From REEB95 sp035632055 (GTDB lineage Bacteria; Pseudomonadota; Alphaproteobacteria; ATCC43930; CGMCC-115725), in the NCBI GenBank assembly GCA_035632055.1, contig DASQHO010000081.1, positions 21,548 to 85,547 of the forward strand: a stretch of DNA of 64,000 nt, written 5' to 3'. A model generated the notes under the pieces. The model had not been told where the DNA came from. It made no database searches and was given only the letters and a program-made list of their open reading frames with translations. Each line of letters begins with the position of its first letter. The first letter of the stretch is position 1. Shown piece after piece: positions 33,994 to 43,291 of the stretch. The position numbers and the translations under genes are program-made.

Positions 33994-34758
33994 ATGTTCT
34001 CCATTGAGCAGCTCAACGTCATACGTGCCGCCGAAATTGCGGAAATCGCGCCGCATATTCCGCGACGCGCACGTGTTCTCGAGATTGGCGCGGGAACCGG
34101 ACAGCAAGCGTTGGAATTGCAGCGGCGTGGTTTCGATGTGACCGCCATTGAGGTTTCCAACTCGGCATATGCGAGCGCTCGTGTCTTTCCGGTCATCGAC
34201 TACGATGGTGCCCACATTCGATTTCCAGAACGAAGCTTTGACGTGGTGTTCTCATCGAACGCTCTGGAGCATGTGCGCGATCTTGCTGGTCTTCACACCG
34301 AGATCCGGCGCGTGTTGAAACCGGATGGCGTCGCTATTCATGTTCTACCGACACACACTTGGCGTTTCTGGTCAACCATCGCCTCGTCCGTAAGCGCGTT
34401 GATCTATCTCGGCGCGGCTCTGCGCCGGATGTTGCCAGCCTCCGACGACCCGCGCAGCGTCGGCCGGGCCTGGTACGAGGCAGTGCGTGCCAGCGGAGTC
34501 GCGTTACTGCAACCCCGACATGGCGAGCGCGGTTTTGGGCTTGCTGAGCTTTGGCTGTTCCATCCCCGTTGGTGGCGCAAAAATTTCCGCCGCAATGGAT
34601 TCGCGTTGCTGTACGACAAGCCAATGGGTCTGTTCTATACGGGCTCGATGGTGTTCGGGCCACGGATATCGCTGGAGCGACGCGCCCGGTTGGCAAAAAT
34701 ACTGGGCAGTTCTTGCCATCTTTTTGTCATGCGGCCAGCAGAAACTTCGCAATCATAG
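33994..34758 (+). CDS. Class I SAM methyltransferase
   Basis: This 254-residue protein starts at the ATG at 33994. Motif I is RVLEIGAGTGQQAL, followed by VTAIEVSNSAYAS, FDVVFSSNALEHVRDL and LKPDGVAIHVLP. The C-terminal half is basic and aromatic (FRRNGFALLYDKPMG), possibly touching the membrane. It is divergent from the aldo/keto reductase gene with a 57-bp gap and is followed by 207 bp before the large fusion gene. Target unknown; one of seven methyltransferase genes or domains in the locus. Confidence 0.73.
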   Translation: MFSIEQLNVIRAAEIAEIAPHIPRRARVLEIGAGTGQQALELQRRGFDVTAIEVSNSAYASARVFPVIDYDGAHIRFPERSFDVVFSSNALEHVRDLAGLHTEIRRVLKPDGVAIHVLPTHTWRFWSTIASSVSALIYLGAALRRMLPASDDPRSVGRAWYEAVRASGVALLQPRHGERGFGLAELWLFHPRWWRKNFRRNGFALLYDKPMGLFYTGSMVFGPRISLERRARLAKILGSSCHLFVMRPAETSQS

Positions 34759-34965
34759 TGTTCCGGGGGAGGTATGCTCCGTTGGCAATTTTCTCTGATT
34801 CTCGTATTGCGCCGTCTGCGTTGATGCAGCCGTTGCCGAACATCGAATCCTCGAATTTTAAGTGATATGGTCGCCACCAATGGTGAAAACCGGGTCGCTT
34901 AGCGCAACATTCGCGCGTATGCGCCCGTTTATGTACCTCGGATTAGGTTGCCGCGAAGCACACCG

Positions 34966-37900
34966 ATGAAACCCGCGATCGTCCACGTCATCACCGAATT
35001 AGGAGCGGGCGGCGCCGAACGCATGCTGTTGCGCCTCGTCACAGCGTCGACTCGGTATCGTCACGTCGTGGTATCGCTCTCTCACGACGGCACCTTGGTT
35101 CCAGCGCTCCGTGATGCTGGGGCCGAGGTCCTTTCACTCGGCATGTGGCGTTACCTACCGTCGCTCCGGGGAATATTTGGCCTAGTCAAAATCATTCGGC
35201 GCGAACGGCCGATTGTTATTCAAACGTGGCTTTACCATGCCGATTTGATCGGGCTCATCGCCGCAAAGTTGACGGGATATCCCATCGTGTGGAACCTCCG
35301 CTGCTCGAACATGGATCTGTCACGATATCGGTGGTCGACGCGGATTGTCGTGCGGCTCCTCGTCTGGCTCTCGTCCCTGCCGGACTTGGTCATGGTGAAT
35401 TCCGAAGCCGGACGCCGATGGCATACGCATCTAGGCTATCGCGCGCGGCAATGGGAGTTCGTGCCGAACGGCATCGACACCGCCGTTTTCTATCCCAACA
35501 CTGACGCCCGAATCCGTTGGCGGCAGCATCTCGGGGTAAAAGGCGGCGCCGTCCTTGTTGGCATGGTCGCACGGCGCGATCCGATGAAGGATCACGAGGG
35601 CATGCTGCACGCGGCCGCTGCGGCCGCGCGTCACCAGCCGAATTTGGAATTCGTGTTTGCCGGACGTGGTGTCACACAAAATGATCAAGACTTGGCAAGC
35701 TTAGCAGCATCGGTTGGAGCGCCGGTTCACCTTATCGGCGAATGCGACGACCCGGCGGGTTTGAACGCGGCGCTCGATATCGCAGTACTTTCATCGGCAT
35801 ACGGCGAAGGGTTTCCCAACGTGGTGGCCGAGGCAATGGCGGTCGGCGTGCCTTGCATTGCAACCGACGTTGGCGATGCCAAATCGATCATCGACCAGAC
35901 CGGGCTTGTCGTGCCGCCGCGCAACGCCTCAGCGTTGGCTGAAGCTATTGTAAAGCTGACGGAAGATCAGCCCCTCCGTCTTCGGCTTGGCAAAGCGGCG
36001 CGTGAACGTATCGAGCAGCATCACGACCTTTCAGCCGCGATCGCGCGCTATGAAGCGATATGGCAGCGCTTCGGCACGGGTGTGGAACGTACCGGCGATG
36101 ATTCAGAATCCCGCAAAGCCCAGGACCCCATTGGCCTTGGTTTCGAATTCGAAAAACCGGCACTCGCGACCGCTCAAATCAATTCCGCGCTAGATACAAG
36201 CTGGGGTACCTCGGCGTACGACCGTACAGATAAGCCCGGGCCGCTTAACAGGTCGGCATCGGCCTATGGAGGTGATGCCTTCGTGGTGCCCGATGCATCC
36301 GGTTCAAGGCGCAAGCCGATTTCCCGCCAATCCGCGCTCCTCAAAATTGCGCAGCACGGGTTGCCAATTGTCGTCACGATTAGCGCACTTGCAGTGGCCT
36401 TTAGCCGTTTCGATCTCGATCAGCTGTGGAAGACAGCGGCCGGCCTGCAATTGTCGACTTTGGCGGTCGTCCTGCTCGCGCTCACGCTCGGCAATTTGCT
36501 TGCTTGTGTGCGGCTCCAGTTGCTTGCCCGCGATTTGCATCATCCAGTCCATTTTAGGGATGCCTTTGCCGCAACGGCCTTGGGCCAGCTTGCGGGCAGC
36601 TTTTTTTTCCAGGTCATCGGGCAGACCATTGCCCGAAGCGCCGTGTTTTCGAAGGTCGGCGTGTCCATGCCGACGACCATCATTATCACCGGATATGAGC
36701 GCGTCGTTGCCGCCGCGATCTCCCTCGCCCTTGCGCTGATCGGCACTTTCTATTTGTTCGGCCATATCACGCTCGATCTTGCTGGGGGCGGCGAGGAGCT
36801 CCTCAAGATCCTCGCGGGAATTGCGATTGTCGGCACCGCTGGCGCGATATTTGGTTGGGGAACCGGTGCAAAGCGTGCGCTCGAGAATGTCGCTTGGGTC
36901 GATGCGACCACGATCTATTTCCGGACTTCGCTTGTCAGCCTGTTAATCCAGTTGACGACCATGGCCGCATACATCGTTGCAGCCATAGGCCTTGTGCATT
37001 CCGTCGGGTTTATCAATCTCGTGGCAGCAACGACTCTTGTGATGTTCGCGGCAAGCATCCCGGTGAGCCTCGCCGGCTGGGGCTTGCGTGAAGTCAGTGC
37101 CGTCTATGCGCTGGGCGCCATCGGCGTACCGTATTCGACATCGCTCGTCATCGCATTGCTCATCGGCTTCTCGTCGATCTTGATCATGGCGATGCTGGCT
37201 CTGGTGAGTTCAGCGCTTACCAAGTTCGCCCCGGCGAGGAATGTACAACAAATCGGGTCGCAAACAGGTGCGACACACAGCGTCTTTCTCAATTGGTGCA
37301 TTCCGCTCTTCGTCGCGTCTGCGGTTTTCTTTCAAATCCACGTTCCGGTAGGCGCCGGCCAACTTGATGTCAATCTTGCCGATTCCGTCGTGCTCTTTGG
37401 CGGCGCACTCTTTGTTCGTCAGATGCTATCGAGCCCGGCGCGAATGCGGTCAAGTCGTGTGCCGAATTCCGGCCTCATGACCGGGCTTATGAGTCTGGTG
37501 ATTGTGCTCGCGTTCCTGCACGGTTGGTTCGTCGACGGCTGGACCGCCTGGGCATCAACCAATCGCCTCTTTGGCTGGTTGGTTCTGCTGGCCTATGCGG
37601 GAACCGGTGCGCTGCTGGCAATGCAAAAAGGCGGCGAAAGCACTCAGATCTTGCTGCGAACGTTTGCTGCCGCCGGGTTAGCGGTCGTCGCGCTTGTATT
37701 ATCGCTGCTCGTTGCCGTCGCGTTAGGAGCGGACATTCCACCCAACTTGCTCGCGTATCGCATTGAAGGGTTTGCCCAAAATCCGAATGCATTCGGCTTT
37801 CAGCTTTTACTCGTGCTCGCCGCCATCATTGCGCTCCGACTGTCTGGTTGGCGGCAACGTCTTTCTTTAACGCTCACCTACATGGCGCTTTATTTTTCCG

Positions 37901-38586
37901 CCTCGCGCGCTGCCGAGGGTACATGCGTTGTTGTTTGCGTCGCCGCTTTTATGCTCGGCTACATCAACTGGCGATCCCTGTTGGTGCCCGTTGCCTACGC
38001 CGTTATTGGCGTACTCGCCATCGCGTCGATTGGACACCTGATGGTGCTCATTACCAATGGTGACCACGCGTCCGCGAGCATCAACAAGTATATTGGATAC
38101 GTCAATCGACAACTAACGGAAGGTGATTCCGCTTATGTGTTTAATAACGATCGGTGGATGGGCCTCGTTGACGCAATCAAAATGTTCCTCGCACATCCAT
38201 TATTTGGTGGTGGCCTCGGCGCCTTCGTTTTTGCTGCCGAAAAAACACAAGGCAAATTCCTCATCATCCATTCGACGCCGCTGTGGCTGTTGGCGGAAAC
38301 TGGATTTGTTGGTTTTCTGATGTTTGCGGTTCCCTACGTCTCTGTTCTTCACCGCGAAATCCGGGAATCGCTCAAAGGTCACGCTGATAGCGCCCGTATC
38401 CTTCTTGTCCTTTCGCTCCTCGCGTTCGGCGTGATGTCTCAAGTGCATGACCTGATGTACCAGCGGACCTTCTGGTTTCTAATTGGTGCCGCACTCTTCA
38501 GCGCGGAACCAAAGTCATGGACACAGCCGAGTGAAATCCGGTCGAACGCTGCTTGTGATATTGAGAGGACAGCGGTCGTGTCGTGA
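34966..38586 (+). CDS. Triple fusion: GT4 glycosyltransferase + YbhN/flippase-like membrane domain + O-antigen ligase/polymerase-like domain
   Basis: One open frame of 1206 residues from the ATG at 34966. Residues ~1-370 are a GT4 enzyme (LGAGGAERMLLRLV, VPNGID, GMVARRDPMKDHE, YGEGFPNVVAEAMAVG). A polar, disordered-looking linker covers ~375-450. Residues ~455-755 hold about seven to eight transmembrane helices resembling the YbhN/UPF0104 lysylphosphatidylglycerol-synthase-like (flippase-like) family, with ITGYERVVAA and PVSLAGWGLREVSA. Residues ~770-1190 form a second set of helices with O-antigen ligase (Wzy_C) hallmarks: a GFAQNPNAFGF loop, NNDRWMG and HPLFGGGLGAF. Each half has known stand-alone counterparts. 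Joining transfer, translocation and ligation/polymerisation in one chain is unusual. Confidence 0.8.
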   Translation: MKPAIVHVITELGAGGAERMLLRLVTASTRYRHVVVSLSHDGTLVPALRDAGAEVLSLGMWRYLPSLRGIFGLVKIIRRERPIVIQTWLYHADLIGLIAAKLTGYPIVWNLRCSNMDLSRYRWSTRIVVRLLVWLSSLPDLVMVNSEAGRRWHTHLGYRARQWEFVPNGIDTAVFYPNTDARIRWRQHLGVKGGAVLVGMVARRDPMKDHEGMLHAAAAAARHQPNLEFVFAGRGVTQNDQDLASLAASVGAPVHLIGECDDPAGLNAALDIAVLSSAYGEGFPNVVAEAMAVGVPCIATDVGDAKSIIDQTGLVVPPRNASALAEAIVKLTEDQPLRLRLGKAARERIEQHHDLSAAIARYEAIWQRFGTGVERTGDDSESRKAQDPIGLGFEFEKPALATAQINSALDTSWGTSAYDRTDKPGPLNRSASAYGGDAFVVPDASGSRRKPISRQSALLKIAQHGLPIVVTISALAVAFSRFDLDQLWKTAAGLQLSTLAVVLLALTLGNLLACVRLQLLARDLHHPVHFRDAFAATALGQLAGSFFFQVIGQTIARSAVFSKVGVSMPTTIIITGYERVVAAAISLALALIGTFYLFGHITLDLAGGGEELLKILAGIAIVGTAGAIFGWGTGAKRALENVAWVDATTIYFRTSLVSLLIQLTTMAAYIVAAIGLVHSVGFINLVAATTLVMFAASIPVSLAGWGLREVSAVYALGAIGVPYSTSLVIALLIGFSSILIMAMLALVSSALTKFAPARNVQQIGSQTGATHSVFLNWCIPLFVASAVFFQIHVPVGAGQLDVNLADSVVLFGGALFVRQMLSSPARMRSSRVPNSGLMTGLMSLVIVLAFLHGWFVDGWTAWASTNRLFGWLVLLAYAGTGALLAMQKGGESTQILLRTFAAAGLAVVALVLSLLVAVALGADIPPNLLAYRIEGFAQNPNAFGFQLLLVLAAIIALRLSGWRQRLSLTLTYMALYFSASRAAEGTCVVVCVAAFMLGYINWRSLLVPVAYAVIGVLAIASIGHLMVLITNGDHASASINKYIGYVNRQLTEGDSAYVFNNDRWMGLVDAIKMFLAHPLFGGGLGAFVFAAEKTQGKFLIIHSTPLWLLAETGFVGFLMFAVPYVSVLHREIRESLKGHADSARILLVLSLLAFGVMSQVHDLMYQRTFWFLIGAALFSAEPKSWTQPSEIRSNAACDIERTAVVS

Positions 38587-38668
38587 CGCACCGAGCGCGT
38601 ATTTTCGCATTCGACTTTTTGGCGCATATTCCCTGTAAGTAAGCGGCGAAATCAATTGTGACCGGTTA

Positions 38669-38697
38669 CTACCAGCGCGCCTTCTAATGCGCGGTAG
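38669..38697 (+). terminator. Stem-loop after the fusion gene (possible terminator, no U-tract)
   Basis: A hairpin CTACC-A-GCGC / loop GCCTTCTAAT / GCGC-GGTAG with one bulged A lies about 85 nt after the stop of the fusion gene. No T-run follows, so it would be at best a Rho-dependent or processing structure. The rest of the 38587-38856 gap shows no gene on either strand; the opposing methyltransferase ends at 38857. Confidence 0.3.
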
Positions 38698-38856
38698 CCG
38701 CCATTTGGAGGACTCGTTTGTAATCTGCGCCGCGCTCGCCACCGGCTAATTATTCCGGGGGCCCGGCCGCGCTGCGACTAAGAAAAAAAGTCAGCGTCAT
38801 TAGTTAACGGACTACGTAGCGGCGTTTTCCACTTCCATGACTTTCACTCTCCACAA

Positions 38857-39813
38857 TCATCGTGCTTGTGCTCGCGGCCGTTTGATACCGCGATATTGGC
38901 GGAGCAGCTCCGCTGGTCCGATAACCGGCGCTTTGCAATTTGATCCTATGAAATAGTATTCGGCGGCTGCATCGAGAGCACCCGGTCCTCTACGCATCAA
39001 AATATCGAAGTACTTCACCCAAAACAACGTTGCACGTACCAGACCGGACGCAAACAGCGCAGTCTTGTATGATGGGCACAACGAGCGGCAGAAATATTCG
39101 ATACTCCAAAGTAGTGCTGACGCGGGCCCACCCATGCTGCCTCGCTGAACCTCTTTGAAGTTACGGAACAGCCAGCGGTGCCCCAAGTCGGTGAAGCGTT
39201 CAAAATCGTACGCCCCCATATGAACCTGCTCTATGAAGGCGGTCGTCGCGACAACCACGCCACCCGGCCGCAGGACGCGTCCGATTTCCTCAACCACGCG
39301 GACCGGATCCAGAACGTGCTCCAGAACGGCAGTGGCCACGACCATGTCGATAGCGTTGTCCAAGAAGGGGATGTCATGGCCGTCGCAGACCAGATCAGTC
39401 TCGGGTTGCCTTACTACATCCGAGATTACGACTTCGTCGAACGCAGCGGTTGCGATAGACCAGATTTTGGGATTCTCACCGCCGCCTATGACCAAACAAA
39501 GCCTCCGTAGGCCCTCGAGCGCCGAGATCCCCAAATCCACGATTTGGTGCGGAGCTGGGTCCTGGTACGTAGGCTCCGGTAGCAGCTTGGCAATCCACCT
39601 GACCGAGGGATTAAACCCACTCCGCGCCGTATCCGCAGCACCTTCAGGGCTAAACATCTCGTTGTCCCGCCGAAGTAGAATCGACACGCCGTCGACTATC
39701 GCGAAGCTGGTACCACATCTCTGGCAATGCAGCGTGCCTTCGCGATCAACCAACGCGTCGGCGCCACATTCAACGCAGCGCAACTTGGTCCTAGCATAGC
39801 CCTCCGGTTTCAT
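38857..39813 (-). CDS. Class I SAM methyltransferase with N-terminal zinc ribbon
   Basis: This 318-residue protein begins with a Trm112-like zinc ribbon: RCVEC ... CQRCGTSFAIVDGVSILL. It continues with a methyltransferase domain in which motif I is degenerate (CLVIGGGENPKIWSI), followed by VATAVLEHVLDPV and VLRPGGVVVATTAF. The domain order resembles methyltransferases found next to glycosyltransferases in surface-glycan loci. It is convergent with the fusion gene and stands alone before the 890-bp gap. The weak motif I leaves open whether it is active. Confidence 0.7.
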   Translation of the reverse strand: MKPEGYARTKLRCVECGADALVDREGTLHCQRCGTSFAIVDGVSILLRRDNEMFSPEGAADTARSGFNPSVRWIAKLLPEPTYQDPAPHQIVDLGISALEGLRRLCLVIGGGENPKIWSIATAAFDEVVISDVVRQPETDLVCDGHDIPFLDNAIDMVVATAVLEHVLDPVRVVEEIGRVLRPGGVVVATTAFIEQVHMGAYDFERFTDLGHRWLFRNFKEVQRGSMGGPASALLWSIEYFCRSLCPSYKTALFASGLVRATLFWVKYFDILMRRGPGALDAAAEYYFIGSNCKAPVIGPAELLRQYRGIKRPRAQAR

Positions 39814-40703
39814 TTCACAGCGACCCCTCCCCCAGACGCTCGGGGGTCAGAATGGGCCGTTCCAGCGGACCCGACAAGAGTTACACCTATCGGGGGTCGC
39901 GCGGATCGAGGTGAAAATTGAAGTCGCCATTATTTATTTTATCGCGCGCGAAATTTTGGTCAGCCCGACCACAATCGCCGACTATGTTAACTCGTCTGCC
40001 GAAATACGGCAGAGTTCTACCTTGATGGCCGCGTCGGACGCCGGCCCATGCGAATGATCGATCGCGAAAACACATCCCAAATAATGAGGGTTCACCGCGC
40101 CATCGCAGGCGCCACACTTTGCCCGAGAAGCTCGAGCCACACTTCAAGAATTAGCCGAATCAACAACTGATGGGCGCGATTAGGCGACTGGTGCGGTGCT
40201 TATGCCGATGACCAGTGACAAAGCCATAATATGCGGATGGATGGGACCGGTGCGTTTGAGGCGTAGTTCGCCGAGGAAGCCATCGGCCCGGTCGCGCAGT
40301 CCGGTACCCAGCCAACGCCCAATCGATGGGTCGAAGCCCTGATTCTTTCGGCCGATGAGCGAAGAGGGCACGCGGCAATAGCGTGCCTCGCACAAAACGC
40401 GTTCGGCCCGGCCGCCCGACCAAGCAAACTCCGTGATATCGTTGCGAAATGCAAGGTGCTCGCCGCGTTCAATGGCATAAGCGCGTACGTAGCACGCCCT
40501 TCGCCGCGCGCGGCACCTCGGCAGCCGAGCAACCGGAGCAGAGCCGGAAGCGGCGCTCGTCCGCGAAATGTATACGTGCGCGCTATAGAAGTTCTAGAGT
40601 TCGAAATGTGCTGCGAAACGCGATCTGGGCAAACCGCTGATGCATCGGCGATCGACCTCGCCCGACACCCGACAGTTCCGTTGCGCTTATTGGAGGTCCC
40701 CTT
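39814..40703. other. Gene-poor interval with a possible decayed ORF
   Basis: Between the methyltransferase (39813) and the amidohydrolase (40704) no intact gene is convincing. There is a 7-bp-stem hairpin at 39995-40013 (TCTGCCG / CGGCAGA, loop AAATA) without a T-run. On the minus strand 40180-40560 there are short open stretches in two or more frames that look coding-like. The interval separates the glycan locus from the catabolic block and may mark a past insertion or deletion junction. Confidence 0.5.
40180..40395 (-). pseudogene. Possible frameshifted remnant of unknown gene
   Basis: The frame ending with TAA at 40180 reads LIGRKNQGFDPSIGRWLG and onward with GC-biased third positions, like the real genes nearby. 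Upstream, plausible peptide shifts to other frames (AIERGEHLAFRNDITEF, then ERRFRLCSGCSAAEVPR further up, to about 40560). This could be one ancient gene broken by frameshifts, or chance. I do not recognise the protein. There is no good start codon or Shine-Dalgarno sequence for the last segment. Confidence 0.2.
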
Positions 40704-41576
40704 TTGCCGGCGTGTCGCCCCCCCGATCCAGTGCCAAAGAAGCCTAAATTCGTGCTGCCCGCGGGCGCATGCGACGCGCATTGCCACGTCTTCGGCCCGG
40801 TATGGAATTTTCCCTATGCCGCCGACCGTGCTTATACGCCGCCCGATGCACCGAAGGAGACGCTGGCGGCGATGCACCGGTTTCTTGGCGTCTCACGCGC
40901 GGTGATCGTGCAGGCCAGCTGCCACGGCGCCGACAATCGCGCGACACTTGACGCGATTGCCGCCAGTGATGGACGCTACAAAGGCATCGCCATCGTCGAC
41001 GAGAGGTTCGACGACCGTGCGTTCCGTGCGCTGCACGAGAACGGCATCCGCGGCGTGCGTTTCAACTTCGTCCAGCATCTGGGCGGCCGACCCGATCCGA
41101 AGCTCTTCGAGCGGACGGTGGCGCGGCTCAAGGATTTGGGCTGGCATCTCGTGCTGCATCTTGACGCCAAGGACATCGCCGAACTCTCGCCGACGATCCG
41201 CGTTTTGCCGGTGCCGTTCGTTATCGACCATATGGGCCGGGTCAGAGCCAGTGACGGCCTCGACCAGCCCGCGTTCAAGGCTTTGCTCGAGCTGATGAAG
41301 CTTGAAACCGCCTGGGTCAAGGTCTGTGGCTCGGAACGCGTCTCGACCGCGGGACCACCCTTCACGGACGCGGTGCCGTTCGCCCAGGCGCTCGTCAAAG
41401 CCGCTCCCGATCGCGTGCTGTGGGGCACCGATTGGCCGCATCCCAACATCGCCAGGCACATGCCCAACGACGGCGATCTCATCGATCTTGTGCCACTGAT
41501 CGCGCCGGATGAAACTCATCGCCGCAAGCTTCTGATTGACAATCCGGCGCAACTCTATGGTTTTGGCCAAGCGTGA
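40704..41576 (+). CDS. LigI-like amidohydrolase (2-pyrone-4,6-dicarboxylate hydrolase family)
   Basis: This 290-residue protein starts at TTG 40704, supported by GGAGG 7 nt upstream. It has the metal-binding DAHCHVFGP motif at the N-terminus, IDHMGRV in the middle and WGTDWPHPN near the end, as in LigI/TIM-barrel amidohydrolases that open lactones of aromatic breakdown. Its stop overlaps the next gene's GTG by 4 nt (GTGA), so the two form an operon. The neighbouring transporter suggests a role in using an imported organic acid. Substrate not proven. Confidence 0.75.
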   Translation: MPACRPPDPVPKKPKFVLPAGACDAHCHVFGPVWNFPYAADRAYTPPDAPKETLAAMHRFLGVSRAVIVQASCHGADNRATLDAIAASDGRYKGIAIVDERFDDRAFRALHENGIRGVRFNFVQHLGGRPDPKLFERTVARLKDLGWHLVLHLDAKDIAELSPTIRVLPVPFVIDHMGRVRASDGLDQPAFKALLELMKLETAWVKVCGSERVSTAGPPFTDAVPFAQALVKAAPDRVLWGTDWPHPNIARHMPNDGDLIDLVPLIAPDETHRRKLLIDNPAQLYGFGQA

Positions 41577-42499
41577 CGGGCATGACGAGTAACACAAACA
41601 GGATCGCGCTCATCGGTTTCGGGGAAGTCGGCTCGCTGTTCGCGCGCGAGCTGATGGCCACCGGACGGCACAGTGTCGCGGTCTATGACATCCTGTTCGA
41701 TGCGGCCTCCGGCGCTGCGATGATCGAAAAGGCCCGCGCCCTCAAAGCCGAGCCTGCTGCCACGGCGGCTAAGGCCGCCAACGACGCCCTGGTCGTGATT
41801 TCGGCGGTGACCGCGACATCGGCCGCGGATGTCGCGCGCGAGGCCGGCGGTTATTTGAAACCGGGCCAATTCTTCCTCGACATCAATTCGGTTTCGCCCG
41901 AAACCAAGCGTGGCGACGAGGCGCTGGTCGAAAAATCCGGCGCCGATTATGTCGAGGCGGCGGTGATGGCGCCGGTGGCGCCTTACGGCATCAAGGTGCC
42001 GATGCTCTTGGGCGGCAAACACGCCGCGGCGCTCGCCGAAATCCTCAACCCATCCGGATTCCGCATGACAGCCGTGGCCGAGGCCGTCGGCCAGGCCAGC
42101 GCCATCAAGATGTGCCGCAGCGTCTTTATCAAGGGCATCGAGGCGCTGGCAGTCGAAGGCTTCCTGGCGGCACGGCAATATGGCGTCGAGGATAAGGTGA
42201 TTGCCTCGCTCGACGAAACCTTCCCCAGCCTCGATTGGGAGAAGCAGGCAGGCTATCTAATTTCGCGGGTGCTCGAACATGGCCGCCGACGCGCCGCTGA
42301 GATGCGCGAGAGCGCCGAAACCGTGGCGGCTGCGGGCATCGAGCCGCTGATGACCCTGGCGACCGCCCAGCGGCACGACTGGCTCGCCGATCGCGTCGCC
42401 GACAATCCCGCGCTCAAGACTGCGCCGCAGTCCGAATGGCGCGCGAGCCTCGACGCTATTCTCGCGCGACTAAAGCGGGCGAAAACCGCGGTCGAATGA
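41573..42499 (+). CDS. 6-phosphogluconate/3-hydroxyisobutyrate dehydrogenase-like NAD(P) oxidoreductase
   Basis: This 308-residue protein starts at GTG 41573, overlapping the amidohydrolase stop (an ATG at 41582 is possible). The Rossmann motif is ALIGFGEVGSLFA, followed by VISAVTATSAADVA, DINSVSPETKR and QASAIKMCRSVFIKGIEALAVE with the catalytic Lys. The C-terminal part resembles the DUF1932 group rather than the classical HIBDH tail. It probably oxidises a hydroxyacid or acid intermediate generated by the neighbouring hydrolase. It is convergent with livF, ending 1 bp apart. Confidence 0.72.
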   Translation: MTGMTSNTNRIALIGFGEVGSLFARELMATGRHSVAVYDILFDAASGAAMIEKARALKAEPAATAAKAANDALVVISAVTATSAADVAREAGGYLKPGQFFLDINSVSPETKRGDEALVEKSGADYVEAAVMAPVAPYGIKVPMLLGGKHAAALAEILNPSGFRMTAVAEAVGQASAIKMCRSVFIKGIEALAVEGFLAARQYGVEDKVIASLDETFPSLDWEKQAGYLISRVLEHGRRRAAEMRESAETVAAAGIEPLMTLATAQRHDWLADRVADNPALKTAPQSEWRASLDAILARLKRAKTAVE

Positions 42500-43291
42500 T
42501 TAGCGCGCGAAGATTTCCTTCAGCCGCTGCACCATCTGCTGGTGGCGCGACGCATCGGCGACATTGACGCCCTTGCCGACGCCGAGATAGCGTTCGGCGA
42601 CCTCAGGATTGTGCAGCAAATCCTTGCCGGTACCCGTGAGCATCACGCGGCCGTTCTCGATGACATAGCCGCGATCCGCGATCGCCAGCGACAGCCGCGC
42701 GTTCTGTTCCGACAGCAGGATCGCGCGGCCCTCGGAGCGCAAGCTGGCGACCAACCGGAATATCTCGGTCACCAGCACCGGCGCCAAGCCGAGCGATGGC
42801 TCATCGAGCACCAGGATGCGCGGCGCGGCCATCAGGCCGCGGGCGATCGCCAGCATCTGCTGCTGACCGCCCGACAGGTTGCCAGCCTGCTCCTTAAGCC
42901 GTTGAAGCAGCACGGGAAATCGTTCACAGACGCGGCTAATCCGCTGATTCATGGCGGTCTCGTCAAGGCCGTTGCGCCGCGCGTAAGCGCCGAGCCGCAA
43001 ATTTTCGAGCACGGTCAGGCCGCTGAAGATCTGGCGGCCCTCTGGCACCAGCGACACGCCCGCGAGCACCCGCGCCCGCGCATCAAGCCGGTCAATCTGT
43101 TTGCCGCCGAGCGTGATTCTGCCTGCGCGCAACGTCAGCAGCCCGGAGATGGCCTTGACCAAAGTGGATTTGCCGGCACCGTTGGCGCCGACCAACGCGA
43201 CAATCTCGCCCGGCGCCACCGTCAGGTCGATGTCGTGAATGACATTCGCGGTTTCGTAACCGGTGGAGACGCGCACCAGCTCCAGCATCAT
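42500..43291 (-). CDS. livF: Branched-chain-type ABC transporter ATP-binding protein LivF
   Basis: This 263-residue ATPase shows Walker A GANGAGKST, Q-loop VPEGRQIFSGLTV, signature LSGGQQQM, Walker B ILVLDEPSLGLAP and a switch His replaced by the LivF-type EQNA. It is the last gene of a liv operon, overlapping livG by 4 nt. It powers uptake together with LivG and the fused permease. The C-terminal ~25 residues are an extra tail after the usual LivF end (YLG). Confidence 0.88.
   Translation of the reverse strand: MMLELVRVSTGYETANVIHDIDLTVAPGEIVALVGANGAGKSTLVKAISGLLTLRAGRITLGGKQIDRLDARARVLAGVSLVPEGRQIFSGLTVLENLRLGAYARRNGLDETAMNQRISRVCERFPVLLQRLKEQAGNLSGGQQQMLAIARGLMAAPRILVLDEPSLGLAPVLVTEIFRLVASLRSEGRAILLSEQNARLSLAIADRGYVIENGRVMLTGTGKDLLHNPEVAERYLGVGKGVNVADASRHQQMVQRLKEIFAR

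Noticed and set aside
38691..38698. A third GCGGTAGC match, plus strand, after the fusion gene
   Set aside because: It is part of a hairpin in a convergent intergenic region with no plus-strand gene following, so it cannot recruit an antiterminator for an operon.
39995..40013. A 7-bp-stem hairpin (TCTGCCG/CGGCAGA)
   Set aside because: No T-run on either strand and no gene ends close enough for it to be a terminator.
40200..40877. A 225-residue minus-strand open frame across the amidohydrolase start
   Set aside because: It overlaps the start of a well-supported gene with a strong Shine-Dalgarno sequence; its composition (Arg/Ser/Ala-rich) is that of a shadow frame.
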